Shown piece after piece: positions 17,506 to 26,690 of a stretch of DNA of 64,000 nucleotides. Location of the stretch: NCBI GenBank assembly GCA_964647785.1, contig CAZYJD010000002.1:1-64000 (forward strand). Direction: 5' to 3'. The position numbers and the translations under genes are program-made. A model generated the notes under the pieces. It made no database searches and was not told where the DNA came from. It saw only the letters and a list, made by a program, of their open reading frames with translations. Position 1 is the stretch's first letter. Every line of letters starts with the position of its first letter. Origin of the DNA: CAZYJD01 sp964647785 (lineage in GTDB: Bacteria; Bacteroidota; Bacteroidia; NS11-12g; UBA9320).

Positions 17506-19127
17506 ATTGTAAGGGCTTTCAGTTGTTGATAAAACGTAAGGTTATCGCTTTTGTTTGTGCGTATTTCAAGTAAAGCGGGCAGTTCTTTTTCGGCGCTGAA
17601 TAATGGCCAAATTTCAGTTAATTCTTCAAAAGAATCGACTTTGAAATATAGCAGCCCATGATCTTCTGCGACAAACTGAGCGGTGCGCTTGTGTGGCGTC
17701 TCCTGAAATTTAAGCGCTTCTGGATATTTCTCCGGGCCACCAATCATGCTGAATATATTTCCACCTCCGTTGTTCAGAAGAATTACCTTGAAATTGGGAT
17801 GCAAGTAATCGTTCCAAAAGGCATTGATATCGTAAAAAAAGGCAATGTCTCCACTGAGTATATAGGTGGTTCGTTCTGTACATAGCGAAGCCCCTAAAGC
17901 GGTTGATGTACAGCCGTCAATGCCGCTGGTGCCCCGATTGCTGTGAACAACTACCTCATGAGAGGGAAGGTTCAGCAGGCTGAGATACCTCACTGGCATG
18001 CTGTTTGAAACATGCAGTAGGTCGTTTGAGCCAAGTTGCTGGGCAACCCAATGAACGGCACTCCAATCATTCCAGCCCGATCGCACAAGCGGTTCCATTC
18101 CAGTCGAGATTTCCCGGCAGAGTTCAGTCCACGCATGGTGGTAATATTCAGCTGGTCTCAGTTGATCTGCAATGGCTTTAATGATCGGTTCCGAATGGTG
18201 CGTTTGAATGATTTCAGCATCAGTCTCAAACATATTGCCAAAACCTTGCCCGGTATCAATGTGAATGTGCCGGAGCTCTGGGTTCTTTCTCAAGAGTAGT
18301 TTAAGTCCTTTACTCAGGCTATACATGCCAAAAGTGATGAGCAAATTGGGCTGCAGCTGCGGCTTGTTAATGGCATTCTGGGTGCTGAGCAAGGCATCCC
18401 AGTAATCATGTGTTTGAAGTTTGCGCTGACCCGATAGTATGTCAGCCAGCACCACGCAATTCTTCGGCCATCGCATGGCACATACATCAAAGGAGGATGC
18501 CCCATATAAGATCATGACTTTGTCGTATCTCTCAAGATGTTCGGGGGTGGTAAGCTCTTCGCTCACAACTGGATCCTTATGTTGAGGAAATACCGGCTCT
18601 AATAACTCACCTGGTTTTTCAGAATAAAGCGGTTCCTCCATTGCAATGTTGATGTGCAGGGGAAGCTTTTGTGAAAGACATCTTTGTATGGTGATGAAAA
18701 TTTCATTCCATTCGCTTGGGTTTAGGGCCTTTTCTTCAAGATGTATCGAAGCACCGATATGAGGTTCGTAAAGCGCTTTTTGATGGATGCATTGTCCATC
18801 CCATTGATCAATGAGTCTTTCAGGTCGGTCAGCTGTAATTGCAATGAGAGGAATCCTGGCATACCAAGCTTCGCAAACTGCCGGATACAAATTCAAAGCG
18901 GCAGTACCCGAAGTACAGCTCACCACCACCGGTCTCTTTTCTTCCATGGCCATGCCCAGTGCAATAAAAGCTGCAGAACGTTCATCGGCGGCGCCATAAT
19001 TGGAAATATCACTCTTTAAAAGTGCTCTAATCAATGGCGCGTTTCTGCTGCCAGGAGCAATGACAGACTTCTTAACACCCAGGTGTGTCAGGAATTGAAG
19101 GATTGGAGATATAAGATCAGTGTGCAC
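17502..19127 (-). CDS. menD: 2-succinyl-5-enolpyruvyl-6-hydroxy-3-cyclohexene-1-carboxylate synthase
   Basis: A thiamine-diphosphate enzyme of about 541 residues that joins isochorismate and 2-oxoglutarate in menaquinone synthesis. Visible are KKSVIAPGSRNAPLIRAL, DERSAAFIALGMA, VVSCTSGTAALNLYPAVCEA and the TPP-binding SGDIAFFYDINAFWN ... VILLNNGGGNIFS. No ATG fits. The longest frame begins at a TTG at 19142, but that codon lies inside the -7 promoter element, so I prefer the GTG at 19127. It overlaps menB by four bases. Confidence 0.95.
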   Translation of the reverse strand: MHTDLISPILQFLTHLGVKKSVIAPGSRNAPLIRALLKSDISNYGAADERSAAFIALGMAMEEKRPVVVSCTSGTAALNLYPAVCEAWYARIPLIAITADRPERLIDQWDGQCIHQKALYEPHIGASIHLEEKALNPSEWNEIFITIQRCLSQKLPLHINIAMEEPLYSEKPGELLEPVFPQHKDPVVSEELTTPEHLERYDKVMILYGASSFDVCAMRWPKNCVVLADILSGQRKLQTHDYWDALLSTQNAINKPQLQPNLLITFGMYSLSKGLKLLLRKNPELRHIHIDTGQGFGNMFETDAEIIQTHHSEPIIKAIADQLRPAEYYHHAWTELCREISTGMEPLVRSGWNDWSAVHWVAQQLGSNDLLHVSNSMPVRYLSLLNLPSHEVVVHSNRGTSGIDGCTSTALGASLCTERTTYILSGDIAFFYDINAFWNDYLHPNFKVILLNNGGGNIFSMIGGPEKYPEALKFQETPHKRTAQFVAEDHGLLYFKVDSFEELTEIWPLFSAEKELPALLEIRTNKSDNLTFYQQLKALTI

Positions 19128-19139
19128 CGGAACAGGTTT

Positions 19140-19167
19140 CAAAACTACAATTTTACCCCAGTATCAA
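19140..19167 (-). promoter_or_regulatory. menD-menB promoter (TTG-N17-TAGTTTTG, minus strand)
   Basis: On the minus strand TTG at 19167-19165, a 17-base spacer and TAGTTTTG at 19147-19140. Transcription would begin near 19135, upstream of the GTG at 19127 but downstream of the TTG at 19142. This is the reason for moving the menD start. Confidence 0.55.
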
Positions 19168-19189
19168 CCTCAGGCGAAGGGAATTGTTA

Positions 19190-19197
19190 TACTTTTG
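19190..19197 (+). promoter_or_regulatory. -7 promoter element upstream of odhB (TACTTTTG)
   Basis: A perfect TAnnTTTG match that ends 19 bases before the odhB ATG. No TTG is found at the expected -33 position, so only half of the promoter is supported. It would fire divergently from the menD promoter. Confidence 0.45.
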
Positions 19198-19216
19198 CAA
19201 ACAATTAGAAAGCGAC

Positions 19217-20461
19217 ATGATTGAGCTTAAAATACCTTCTGTAGGAGAATCTGTTAGCACCGTTACGCTCTCCCAATGGTTGAAAACCGATGGTGAGTGG
19301 GTGGAAATGGATGAAGCTGTGGCAGAACTTGAATCGGATAAAGCAACCGTAGAGTTGAATGCGGAAGCTGCAGGTATCCTGAAAATTTTGGTTGAAGAAG
19401 GCGCAGATGTTGAAGTGGGTGCGGTTGTTGCTCAAATTGATACCAGCGCAGAAAGACCTGCCGATGCAGCCCCAACAACAGAACCAAAATCAAATTCACC
19501 TGAACAAGCTGAGAAAACGGCTGTGGTTGAGAATGTTCCTCAAAAAGAGAGCTATGCAAGCGGTACGCCTTCTCCTGCAGCAGCTAAAATTTTATCGGAA
19601 AAAGGACTGAGCCCCAATGATGTAAAAGGCAGTGGGAAAGACGGCCGAATTACAAAGGAAGACGCTTTGAAAGCTGAGGTCACAAGTAAAGGAGCAACCC
19701 CAGAATTGAACTATGGCGCATCTGTTCAGGCTAGCCGCGAAAGCAAACGCGAAAAAATGAGCAATTTGAGGCGCACCGTGGCAAGAAGATTGGTGGCCGC
19801 TAAGAACGAAACAGCCATGCTCACCACTTTCAATGAGGTGAATATGAAACCGATCATGGATGTTCGTTCACGCTTTAAAGATAAATTCAAAGAAAAACAC
19901 GGAGTAGGACTCGGATTCATGAGCTTTTTCACACGGGCATGTGTGCTGTCATTGCAAAAATTTCCGGCAGTAAATGCTTTTATCGATGGTGAAGAGGTCT
20001 TGTACAATAGTTTTCAAGATATCAGCATTGCCGTTTCAGGTCCGAAGGGCTTGATGGTTCCCGTGATCAGAAATGCCGAAACCATGACCCTTTGGGAAAT
20101 TGAGGCTGAAATCATGCGCCTTGCTGCCAAAGTTAGAGATGGTAAGATCAGTATCGACGATATGAGTGGGGGAACCTTTACAATCTCCAATGGAGGAGTG
20201 TTTGGCAGCATGCTAAGTACGCCCATTCTGAACCCACCTCAATCTGCCATTCTTGGCATGCATAATATTTTGGAACGCCCTGTGGTAGAAGGGGGGCAAA
20301 TTGTTGCACGCCCCATGATGTATCTGGCGCTTTCTTATGATCACCGCATCATTGATGGAAGAGAGTCTGTTGGCTTCCTTGTGAGTGTGAAAAACTATCT
20401 GGAAAATCCCGAAAGTCTGTTGAGCGGAAAAGATCCGATGCAGGAGCTGATGGGCATGTAA
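19217..20461 (+). CDS. odhB: Dihydrolipoamide succinyltransferase, E2 of 2-oxoglutarate dehydrogenase
   Basis: 414 residues from the ATG at 19217. One lipoyl domain carries the lipoyl lysine Lys42 in ESDKATVEL. A linker follows, then a peripheral-subunit-binding domain (TPSPAAAKILSEKG to GKDGRITKEDAL, about 117-151), then the catalytic core with LSYDHRIIDGRE (His376, Asp380) near the C-terminus. The core motif LTTFNEVNMKPIMDVR fits SucB/OdhB rather than the pyruvate enzyme. It transfers succinyl groups to CoA in the TCA cycle. The E1 gene (odhA) is not adjacent upstream, where the divergent menD lies. Confidence 0.95.
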   Translation: MIELKIPSVGESVSTVTLSQWLKTDGEWVEMDEAVAELESDKATVELNAEAAGILKILVEEGADVEVGAVVAQIDTSAERPADAAPTTEPKSNSPEQAEKTAVVENVPQKESYASGTPSPAAAKILSEKGLSPNDVKGSGKDGRITKEDALKAEVTSKGATPELNYGASVQASRESKREKMSNLRRTVARRLVAAKNETAMLTTFNEVNMKPIMDVRSRFKDKFKEKHGVGLGFMSFFTRACVLSLQKFPAVNAFIDGEEVLYNSFQDISIAVSGPKGLMVPVIRNAETMTLWEIEAEIMRLAAKVRDGKISIDDMSGGTFTISNGGVFGSMLSTPILNPPQSAILGMHNILERPVVEGGQIVARPMMYLALSYDHRIIDGRESVGFLVSVKNYLENPESLLSGKDPMQELMGM

Positions 20462-20682
20462 TTGATTGAAACAATTTCTGTTTTCAATCGGAATTGATGA
20501 GGGTCGTTTGAATCCATTAAATAAGAAAATACTCGCGAGCTGAATCGAATGCTTTCATTTCGAATCATCTAGCACTGAGTTTTTATCAATGTCGAAATAC
20601 CATGAAACCTTGATTTTAATGGAGTCTTGTTTAAGGTTCAATATCTCAAGTTAAATGGTACGGGTAACAGTCATTAATGAAG

Positions 20683-21630
20683 TTACTTAATATCAATGAC
20701 GGGTAGGTCTGTGTTTTGGTCAAGAGGAGCCGGTACAATGGATTTAATGAGGTTCTCGAGGGTTGATAGCAATCTTATTTTGGCAAAATTCCTACTGGTA
20801 ATAAGGCTTACTTGTCGGGCGGTATGATCCCCCTGTATGCTTCTCACATGATCACTTTCTTCAGGAAAGAGGTCAAGTACTGCCCATTGAGGTAATACGG
20901 TTGCACCTCCTTCTACATCAACCACTCGCTTAAGGGTTTCCAAGGATCCACTTTCATAAATGAAATTACTTCTACTTCTAAGCATTTTATCCAGAGAACA
21001 AATTTTAACGGATTGGTTTCTAAAGCAGTTCCCTTCAGAAAGCAACCACAAGGGCTCTTGCAATAAATCTTCAGTAGTGAATTCTTTTTTATGGTATGCC
21101 GGATGACCGGGGTTTACATACAACATGAATCGTTCTTTGAATAAAGGCCTTTCTTGAAAACCTTCGGCATCAATGGGGGTGGCAGCAATCCCCACGTCTA
21201 TGTGGTCGTTTTTCAAGTTTTGCAGAATCGCCTCCGTAAACATCTCCTTAACACGAACCTTGATATCGGGATGTTTTTCACTGATAATCTTTATGATATG
21301 AGGCATCAGATATGGAGAAATGGTTGGAATGATGCCAATTTTCAACTCTCCACTAACGGTATTTTTAAACTCAAGAAGTACGTTCTCGATTTTTCTCGTC
21401 TCTCGGAGAATTTGTCGGGCCTGTTCCACAACGATCATGCCCACATCTGTTGGTATTAATGGCTTTCTGCTTCTGTCAAATAAAAGAACCCCGAGTTCAT
21501 CCTCCAGTTTTTTTACCTGCATACTCAAGGTAGGTTGGGTTACGTGGCAGGCCTCAGCAGCCTTCACGAAATGTCGGTGTTCATCGAGAGCCACGATGTA
21601 CTCCAACTGAATCAGAGAAATGTTAAGCAT
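20683..21630 (-). CDS. oxyR: LysR-family hydrogen peroxide sensor OxyR
   Basis: 315 residues. An N-terminal winged helix-turn-helix (residues 1-60, LIQLEYIVALDEHRHFVKAAEACHVTQPTLSMQVKKLE) precedes a periplasmic-binding-like regulatory domain. Cys202 and Cys211 lie in SEGNCFRNQSVKICSL. They are nine residues apart, exactly as the redox-active Cys199/Cys208 pair of E. coli OxyR, which forms a disulfide on peroxide exposure. That makes OxyR a firm call rather than a generic LysR. No catalase or peroxiredoxin gene is next to it. Confidence 0.92.
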   Translation of the reverse strand: MLNISLIQLEYIVALDEHRHFVKAAEACHVTQPTLSMQVKKLEDELGVLLFDRSRKPLIPTDVGMIVVEQARQILRETRKIENVLLEFKNTVSGELKIGIIPTISPYLMPHIIKIISEKHPDIKVRVKEMFTEAILQNLKNDHIDVGIAATPIDAEGFQERPLFKERFMLYVNPGHPAYHKKEFTTEDLLQEPLWLLSEGNCFRNQSVKICSLDKMLRSRSNFIYESGSLETLKRVVDVEGGATVLPQWAVLDLFPEESDHVRSIQGDHTARQVSLITSRNFAKIRLLSTLENLIKSIVPAPLDQNTDLPVIDIK

Positions 21631-21813
21631 TTAGGTTTGGTGTAAAGTTGTTTCAGATCAATTAGTTGTTAGGAATATGATGGTTAACGTTTTTTTGGTT
21701 GTAGTATTACATTCTATTGACGTTCCAACACAATATGAGATTTGCATGACATTTCCATCGCTGTCATTTTTCGTTTAGATTTACCTCTTGAATCGAATGT
21801 ATCACTATTACTC

Positions 21814-22767
21814 ATGAAATCAGCGCAAAACATCCTGCTATTTTTTGGCCTTATGGGCTTCATTTCATGCCGGTCAACTGAACTATCTTCCAAAGATCAA
21901 GGCACGAAAATGTTGCTTGAACCCATTTATCGATCAAGCCCATGGTTGCCTGACACTTCTCAAACCAGAGGGTTGATAACGGCTTCATTGATGGTGGAGG
22001 GTGTAAATTATGCATTGCAGGGGGTTCGTCAGCTGATTGAAAGGAGCAATGAAGCATACAGCACGGAGTATATGGCAGCGGTTTCAAACCTTAAATTTTA
22101 TGCATTCAATTCCAACCATGGTGCGCTGGACCCATCTGGCCTGCAATTGGAGGGTTTTGTGTTAACGCGAACTTTTGTTGATGAAAATGGGCAGGAAAAA
22201 GAGGCTTTCAGAATCCATATGAGTCTTCTGGAGGAACGCTTCCCCGACCTGTTACAAAATGCCAAATATTATCTGAAACTTGATTCTGCTTTATTCAACT
22301 ATGCTGGGGTCAAGATCAATAAGCGTGATTGGTATCTGCCCTGGACCTGGTTCGTTAAATCGCAGCCTTTCATTGATATGGATGTTTACCTCGATATTCT
22401 GGTGAACTGGATTGATGAAAAGGGACAAATTCATACATCGGTGCCCTATGGTTCATTTGTGTTGCCACTTCGAAAAATTCCTCTTGAAGCTTCCGAGCTG
22501 GAAAAAGAGATTTATGCACGCTCATTGAGGAATACTGAACTGCAAGGAAGTGCATATACCGCACCGAGATCATCTGTCTTTTGCCTTGATCAAAATGGTT
22601 TGAAGGCTTGTTTTGGTCGTGGTGATTTGACCTGCTTTGTCCGCGTCGTAGAGTCGAGTCAGGAGAGCCTGGTAAATCGCCTTGTTATACAGAATTCAGA
22701 TGGTCTGCAAGAGATTAAAATCAAGGAGGATGATTTAAAAAAACTTCTAAAAAACGGATGGCGCTAA
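21814..22767 (+). CDS. Lipoprotein of unknown function
   Basis: 317 residues from the ATG at 21814, which begins a lipoprotein signal (MKSAQNILLFFGLMGFISC, Cys19); the longer frame from 21742 would bury it. The body is globular with no recognised domain (GVNYALQGVRQLIERSN, LPWTWFVKSQPFIDMDVYLDILVNWID). It is followed after about 50 bases by a secreted barrel-like protein on the same strand, and the two may act together at the outer membrane. Function unknown. Confidence 0.75.
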   Translation: MKSAQNILLFFGLMGFISCRSTELSSKDQGTKMLLEPIYRSSPWLPDTSQTRGLITASLMVEGVNYALQGVRQLIERSNEAYSTEYMAAVSNLKFYAFNSNHGALDPSGLQLEGFVLTRTFVDENGQEKEAFRIHMSLLEERFPDLLQNAKYYLKLDSALFNYAGVKINKRDWYLPWTWFVKSQPFIDMDVYLDILVNWIDEKGQIHTSVPYGSFVLPLRKIPLEASELEKEIYARSLRNTELQGSAYTAPRSSVFCLDQNGLKACFGRGDLTCFVRVVESSQESLVNRLVIQNSDGLQEIKIKEDDLKKLLKNGWR

Positions 22768-22818
22768 ATTGCGTATGTTTACCAAACGATTTCAATGAGT
22801 AACTAAACCATAAAATCC

Positions 22819-24258
22819 ATGCGAAAACTCCTCTTATTGTTGCTATCTGTGTTTCTGGTAAGTGAAATCAATGCACAGAAACTCTTGGTTTCTTATGATT
22901 ATCTAAAAGATGATTTCAGCTATTACAGGGTGAAAAAAGGGAAAAAGAAAATAATGGATCGTGCTGTTGTAGGAAGGCGATCGGATGTGAAAGTTGAAGT
23001 GAAGAACTTCAATCCTTTTGTTTATTCAGCCCAGGCTGGTTTTATATCAGAAGAGCGAATAGAAGAACCCAACATCAGTTTTTTTAGCTTGTTATCTCCC
23101 GTTCCTTTGAGTACAAACGGTAAGAGTTTCCTTGAGAAAATAGAATCTGATGAAGCAAGCAGGGGTGGGGCGGTAAGTGGAATGCTGAAAGATGCGAAAG
23201 TGTCAGCTTCATTTGGCTCAGTACAACAGGCCTACGCCAGCATGTATGAGGCTGAAAGAACCATTGTTTCGATTGATTACGCCATACAAAAGTTGCAGGA
23301 ACTGAAGTATAGCACTTACCTGCCAACCGATACCATTAAATACTACACCAAATCACTTCTGGCACTCATTACACAAAAACCAGAAGTGAATACCGGAGAT
23401 TTTCTTGCCCTCGGTGAAAATTTAACGGCTCAGATCAGTGAAAGCAAGAGCGCATTTAAAATGGCACATGGCCAATTCAGCAACATCGCAGAGTCTTATG
23501 CACTAACCAACGGAATCAATGCAGCAGCAGACCCCTCATATAAAATGGCTCAGCAATTTGCCAACGAAGCGGCTCAATTCAGTACCTTCTATAATGATGA
23601 AGTGGTGAATGCCAAAGTATCGCTCCTTGAAAACCTTTATCAAAGCATTGTGAATACAAATTTTAACTTCAATGCCAGCGAAGTTTCGGAGGGGGACGAG
23701 ATGACCCTGACACTGGATTTTTATAAAAATCAATTTGATGAAAACGGGAATCCGATAATCGACTTGGAGAACCTTTCAAACCTGAGCAAGATCAAATCAA
23801 AGAAAGTTAGAATCACGGTGAAGAATGACATTAAAATCAATAGCAGCATCGGCTTAGGCTTTCCTTCTTACAAAAACAACAACGATTTCATTAACCGCGA
23901 CAGTGTAATTACCGCCGTTTCTGGAAACAACTTTACACCAAACATATCGGCTTATATGAACTTTTATCCGTACAGCGGAAGAAATCTAAATATAGGTGGA
24001 ACCTTTGGTGTGGGAGTGCCGATGGGCGACGATGTTCGCAACCTGAATATGTTCATTGGTTTCAGTGGAATTTTAGGAACCAATAACAAAGTGGTCCTGC
24101 ATGCCGGTGCAAGCCTAGGACAGGTCAATCAACTCGACGCAGGCTACCAGACCGGTGATAAGTTGATTTCCGCCCTTGAAACAGTGCCTATTCGCCAGGC
24201 CTATCAATGGGGGGCTTTCGCCGGAATCTCTTTCTCAATAGCCAATATCCGCAACTGA
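22819..24258 (+). CDS. Secreted protein with helical middle and barrel-like C-terminus
   Basis: 479 residues. Signal peptide MRKLLLLLLSVFLVSEINAQ, then a helical middle region (residues 110-280, AYASMYEAERTIVSIDYAIQKLQEL, AQISESKSAFKMAHGQF). The C-terminal third has alternating hydrophobic strands and glycines (NISAYMNFYPYSG, NIGGTFGVGVPMGDD, LHAGASLGQVN, WGAFAGISFSIA) typical of outer-membrane beta-strands. It follows the lipoprotein at 21814 and ends 8 bases from the convergent icd. No named family recognised. Confidence 0.75.
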   Translation: MRKLLLLLLSVFLVSEINAQKLLVSYDYLKDDFSYYRVKKGKKKIMDRAVVGRRSDVKVEVKNFNPFVYSAQAGFISEERIEEPNISFFSLLSPVPLSTNGKSFLEKIESDEASRGGAVSGMLKDAKVSASFGSVQQAYASMYEAERTIVSIDYAIQKLQELKYSTYLPTDTIKYYTKSLLALITQKPEVNTGDFLALGENLTAQISESKSAFKMAHGQFSNIAESYALTNGINAAADPSYKMAQQFANEAAQFSTFYNDEVVNAKVSLLENLYQSIVNTNFNFNASEVSEGDEMTLTLDFYKNQFDENGNPIIDLENLSNLSKIKSKKVRITVKNDIKINSSIGLGFPSYKNNNDFINRDSVITAVSGNNFTPNISAYMNFYPYSGRNLNIGGTFGVGVPMGDDVRNLNMFIGFSGILGTNNKVVLHAGASLGQVNQLDAGYQTGDKLISALETVPIRQAYQWGAFAGISFSIANIRN

Positions 24259-24266
24259 GGCAGGGC

Positions 24267-25532
24267 TTACATATTCGCAATCAGTGCTTCACCAAATTCA
24301 GAGCACTTCAAAAGTTGAGCGCCTTCCATTAACCGATGAAAATCATAGGTCACCTTTTTTTGACCAATGGTGGTTGAAATTGCTTTATAGATCAAATCTC
24401 TGGCTTCGGTCCAGCCCATGTACTCAAGCATCAACGCTCCAGATAGAATTACTGAACCCGGGTTTACTTTGTCTTGCCCAGCATATTTTGGAGCGGTTCC
24501 ATGGGTGGCTTCAAAAATGGCATGTCCAGACCGGTAATTGATGTTTGCGCCCGGTGCAATTCCAATTCCACCTACAATGGCTGCAAGCGCGTCTGATATG
24601 TAATCTCCATTCAAATTGAGGGTTGCAATCACTGAATACTCTGATGGTCGAAGTAAAATTTGCTGGAGAAATGCATCGGCAATCGAGTCCTTGATAAGTA
24701 TCTTTCCTTGAGAAATGGCTTCTTTTTGTGCATCAATGGCAGCGGCCTCTCCTTCTTTTTCTTTGATACGGTCGTATTGTGCCCATGAGAAAGTTCGATC
24801 ACCATACTCCCGTTCTGCAAGTTCATAGCCCCAATTCTTGAAAGCACCCTCGGTAAATTTCATGATATTTCCTTTGTGTACCAGGGTTACTGAAGGAAGG
24901 TTAAACTGTATAGTATATTCAATGGCACTCCGAATGAGTCTTTCACTTCCTTCTTTTGATACAGGCTTTACGCCCAGTGAACTGCTTTCTGGAAATCGAA
25001 TTTTGTTCACAGATAATTCATTTTCCAAAAAGTTACGAAGGCTAATTGCCTCTTCACTTCCTGCCATGAATTCAATTCCGGCATAAATATCCTCAGTGTT
25101 CTCCCGGAAAATAACCATGTCTGTGTCCTGTGGGCGCTTCACAGGAGAAGGAACGCCTTCAAACCATCTTACAGGTCGAACACATGCATACAAATCAAGT
25201 TGTTGGCGCAGTGCTACATTCAAAGAGCGTATTCCGCCACCTACGGGGGTGGTTAATGGGCCCTTAATACCAACATAATGCGACCTAAAGGCTTCCAATG
25301 TTTCTTCCGGCAGCCAATTGCCTGTTTGATTATAAGCTTTTTCTCCTGCATAAACTTCTTGCCATTCAATTTGACGATTGCCTTGATAGGCTTTTAAGAC
25401 CGCCTGGTCAATTACCTTCACTGCTGCCGCCCAAATATCAGGACCGGTTCCATCTCCTTCAATGAATGGAATAATGGGTTTATTAGGCACGTTTAAGTTG
25501 CCGTTTTTAAAGGTTATTTTCTCTGCTTTCAT
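24267..25532 (-). CDS. icd: Isocitrate dehydrogenase (NADP), homodimeric type
   Basis: 421 residues, close to the 416-residue E. coli enzyme, which oxidises isocitrate to 2-oxoglutarate and CO2 with NADP. Family motifs are GDGTGPDIW, GPLTTPVGGGIRSLNVALRQ (with the serine phosphorylated in E. coli), FRENTEDIYAGIE, LVHKGNIMKFTEGAF, NLNGDYISDALAAIVGGIG and ATHGTAPKYAG. It supplies 2-oxoglutarate to the complex containing the odhB product, although the genes are 4 kb apart. No operon partner. Confidence 0.97.
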   Translation of the reverse strand: MKAEKITFKNGNLNVPNKPIIPFIEGDGTGPDIWAAAVKVIDQAVLKAYQGNRQIEWQEVYAGEKAYNQTGNWLPEETLEAFRSHYVGIKGPLTTPVGGGIRSLNVALRQQLDLYACVRPVRWFEGVPSPVKRPQDTDMVIFRENTEDIYAGIEFMAGSEEAISLRNFLENELSVNKIRFPESSSLGVKPVSKEGSERLIRSAIEYTIQFNLPSVTLVHKGNIMKFTEGAFKNWGYELAEREYGDRTFSWAQYDRIKEKEGEAAAIDAQKEAISQGKILIKDSIADAFLQQILLRPSEYSVIATLNLNGDYISDALAAIVGGIGIAPGANINYRSGHAIFEATHGTAPKYAGQDKVNPGSVILSGALMLEYMGWTEARDLIYKAISTTIGQKKVTYDFHRLMEGAQLLKCSEFGEALIANM

Positions 25533-25786
25533 CGTTTGCGAAATTATTCGCCTTGAGTAAACTAAGCAATTTAAAACGACGATTAATTATTTCACAGTCT
25601 CGCCACCGAGTGTTTGGTCACATATGCTGGAATAAATCCTTTGGGCAATGTTTTTAGGGTTTGCATGGTTGATTCATCATATTATTATATACCTTTGGTG
25701 TGCGTATTTCAAAGCCTTTTTCAGTCGTTATTCGATTATTCGTAAAAAAAGTAACAAAAAGTGCACTGAAAGTGTTATTTGGAATG

Positions 25787-25794
25787 TATATTTG
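25787..25794 (+). promoter_or_regulatory. -7 promoter element (TATATTTG)
   Basis: A perfect TAnnTTTG match ending 21 bases before the ATG at 25816. No TTG lies at the expected distance upstream, so this is half of a promoter. Confidence 0.45.
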
Positions 25795-25815
25795 CAATTG
25801 AAATAAATAAAAGTT

Positions 25816-26352
25816 ATGGATAATATTTTTAGTGAGTCAGATTTGGCTGCGATGAAAGTTTTTTATCAAAGAGAACTTCAAGAAACTTTAAATAAACTGG
25901 AGCACATTAAATCAGTACTTTCAAAACTCGATTCATCGGCACCTAAAATTGATATTTTTATCACCGGAGCCGGAGATGCTTCAGCTCTTCAGGTAGTTAC
26001 TCCAATTGCCAACAGTGTTAAGGCGAAGAAAATCAAAAGAAAAACAAGGAAGAAAACAGGCCCAAAAGCCATTTGGGGAGAATTCATTATCAATAAACTG
26101 AAGGAGGTGAATCGCCCTCTCACCTATGAAGAACTCATAGATGAGGCCATTAAGCACTTTAAAACCCCCGCGGAAAGAACGCTGAGCACCAGACAGGCAG
26201 TAATCAACAGTGCCTTCAGACTTAGAAAGCATCATGGTGAAGTAGAAACAGTGGCCAAAAAGGGTCAGAAGGAGAAATACCTATGCTTAATTGATTGGTT
26301 CAAAGATGATGGTGAACTGAAAACGGATTATGCCGATGCCATCGGTATCTAA
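25816..26352 (+). CDS. Small basic protein with winged-helix-like (HARE-HTH-type) domain
   Basis: 178 residues. Residues 1-40 form a probable coiled coil (AAMKVFYQRELQETLNKLEHIKSVLSKL). A short hydrophobic stretch and a strongly basic segment (KAKKIKRKTRKKTGPKA, about 70-86) follow. Residues 87-160 resemble the winged helix of the HB1/ASXL/restriction (HARE-HTH) type (IINKLKEVNRPLTYEELIDEAIKHF, RQAVINSAFRLRKHHGEVE, KEKYLCLIDWF). That fold recognises modified or AT-rich DNA in other proteins. A nucleoid-associated or regulatory role is inference. It stands alone, with a terminator after it. Confidence 0.7.
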   Translation: MDNIFSESDLAAMKVFYQRELQETLNKLEHIKSVLSKLDSSAPKIDIFITGAGDASALQVVTPIANSVKAKKIKRKTRKKTGPKAIWGEFIINKLKEVNRPLTYEELIDEAIKHFKTPAERTLSTRQAVINSAFRLRKHHGEVETVAKKGQKEKYLCLIDWFKDDGELKTDYADAIGI

Positions 26353-26366
26353 TAGAACTTAATACC

Positions 26367-26392
26367 AAGCCCCTTTATGGGGCTTTTTTTTT
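26367..26392 (+). terminator. Intrinsic terminator after the winged-helix-like gene
   Basis: A 7-bp stem AAGCCCC / GGGGCTT (26367-26373 with 26379-26385), a 5-base TTTAT loop and a tract of nine T (26384-26392), 15 bases past the stop codon at 26350-26352. Confidence 0.9.
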
Positions 26393-26690
26393 GATCGAAT
26401 GGGAAATAAAAGGGCAGGTCTCATCAGGCATGCTGTTTAAAACAATGTTCCTATTGATGTGTCCGTCATCTCTTAGGTGAAAACTCCCCAAAGATCTTGG
26501 TATGATCATTTGTATTTTTTAATCATGAAGTACAAGAGAGGGAAAAACCCCTTGTGCAATGGCGCGGGGTTAAGGAATGGAAGGAATAGTTAAAAAAATG
26601 GTTCTTTGACCACCCTGAAGAATGCTCATAAGTTTGATTATCTGTCCTTTGCCTTAACTGATAAGAGACCTGCTAATCAATTGAATGGTC
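26393..26690. other. Intergenic stretch without recognisable genes
   Basis: Together with the terminator this makes about 340 bases between the winged-helix-like gene and the protease operon. I see only very short frames (one of 18 codons from an ATG near 26523), no lipoprotein signal, no tRNA fold and no clear promoter element. It is the 3' flank of the minus-strand protease operon; I see no strong terminator for that operon. Confidence 0.5.

Noticed and set aside
19217..20461. Pyruvate dehydrogenase E2 instead of the 2-oxoglutarate dehydrogenase E2
   Set aside because: A single lipoyl domain and the core motif with LTTFNEVNMKPIM fit the succinyltransferase.
20462..20682. A gene or terminator between odhB and oxyR
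   Set aside because: No convincing frame and no clear hairpin with a T run.
20683..21630. A generic LysR regulator such as CysB
   Set aside because: The two cysteines nine residues apart match the redox pair of OxyR.
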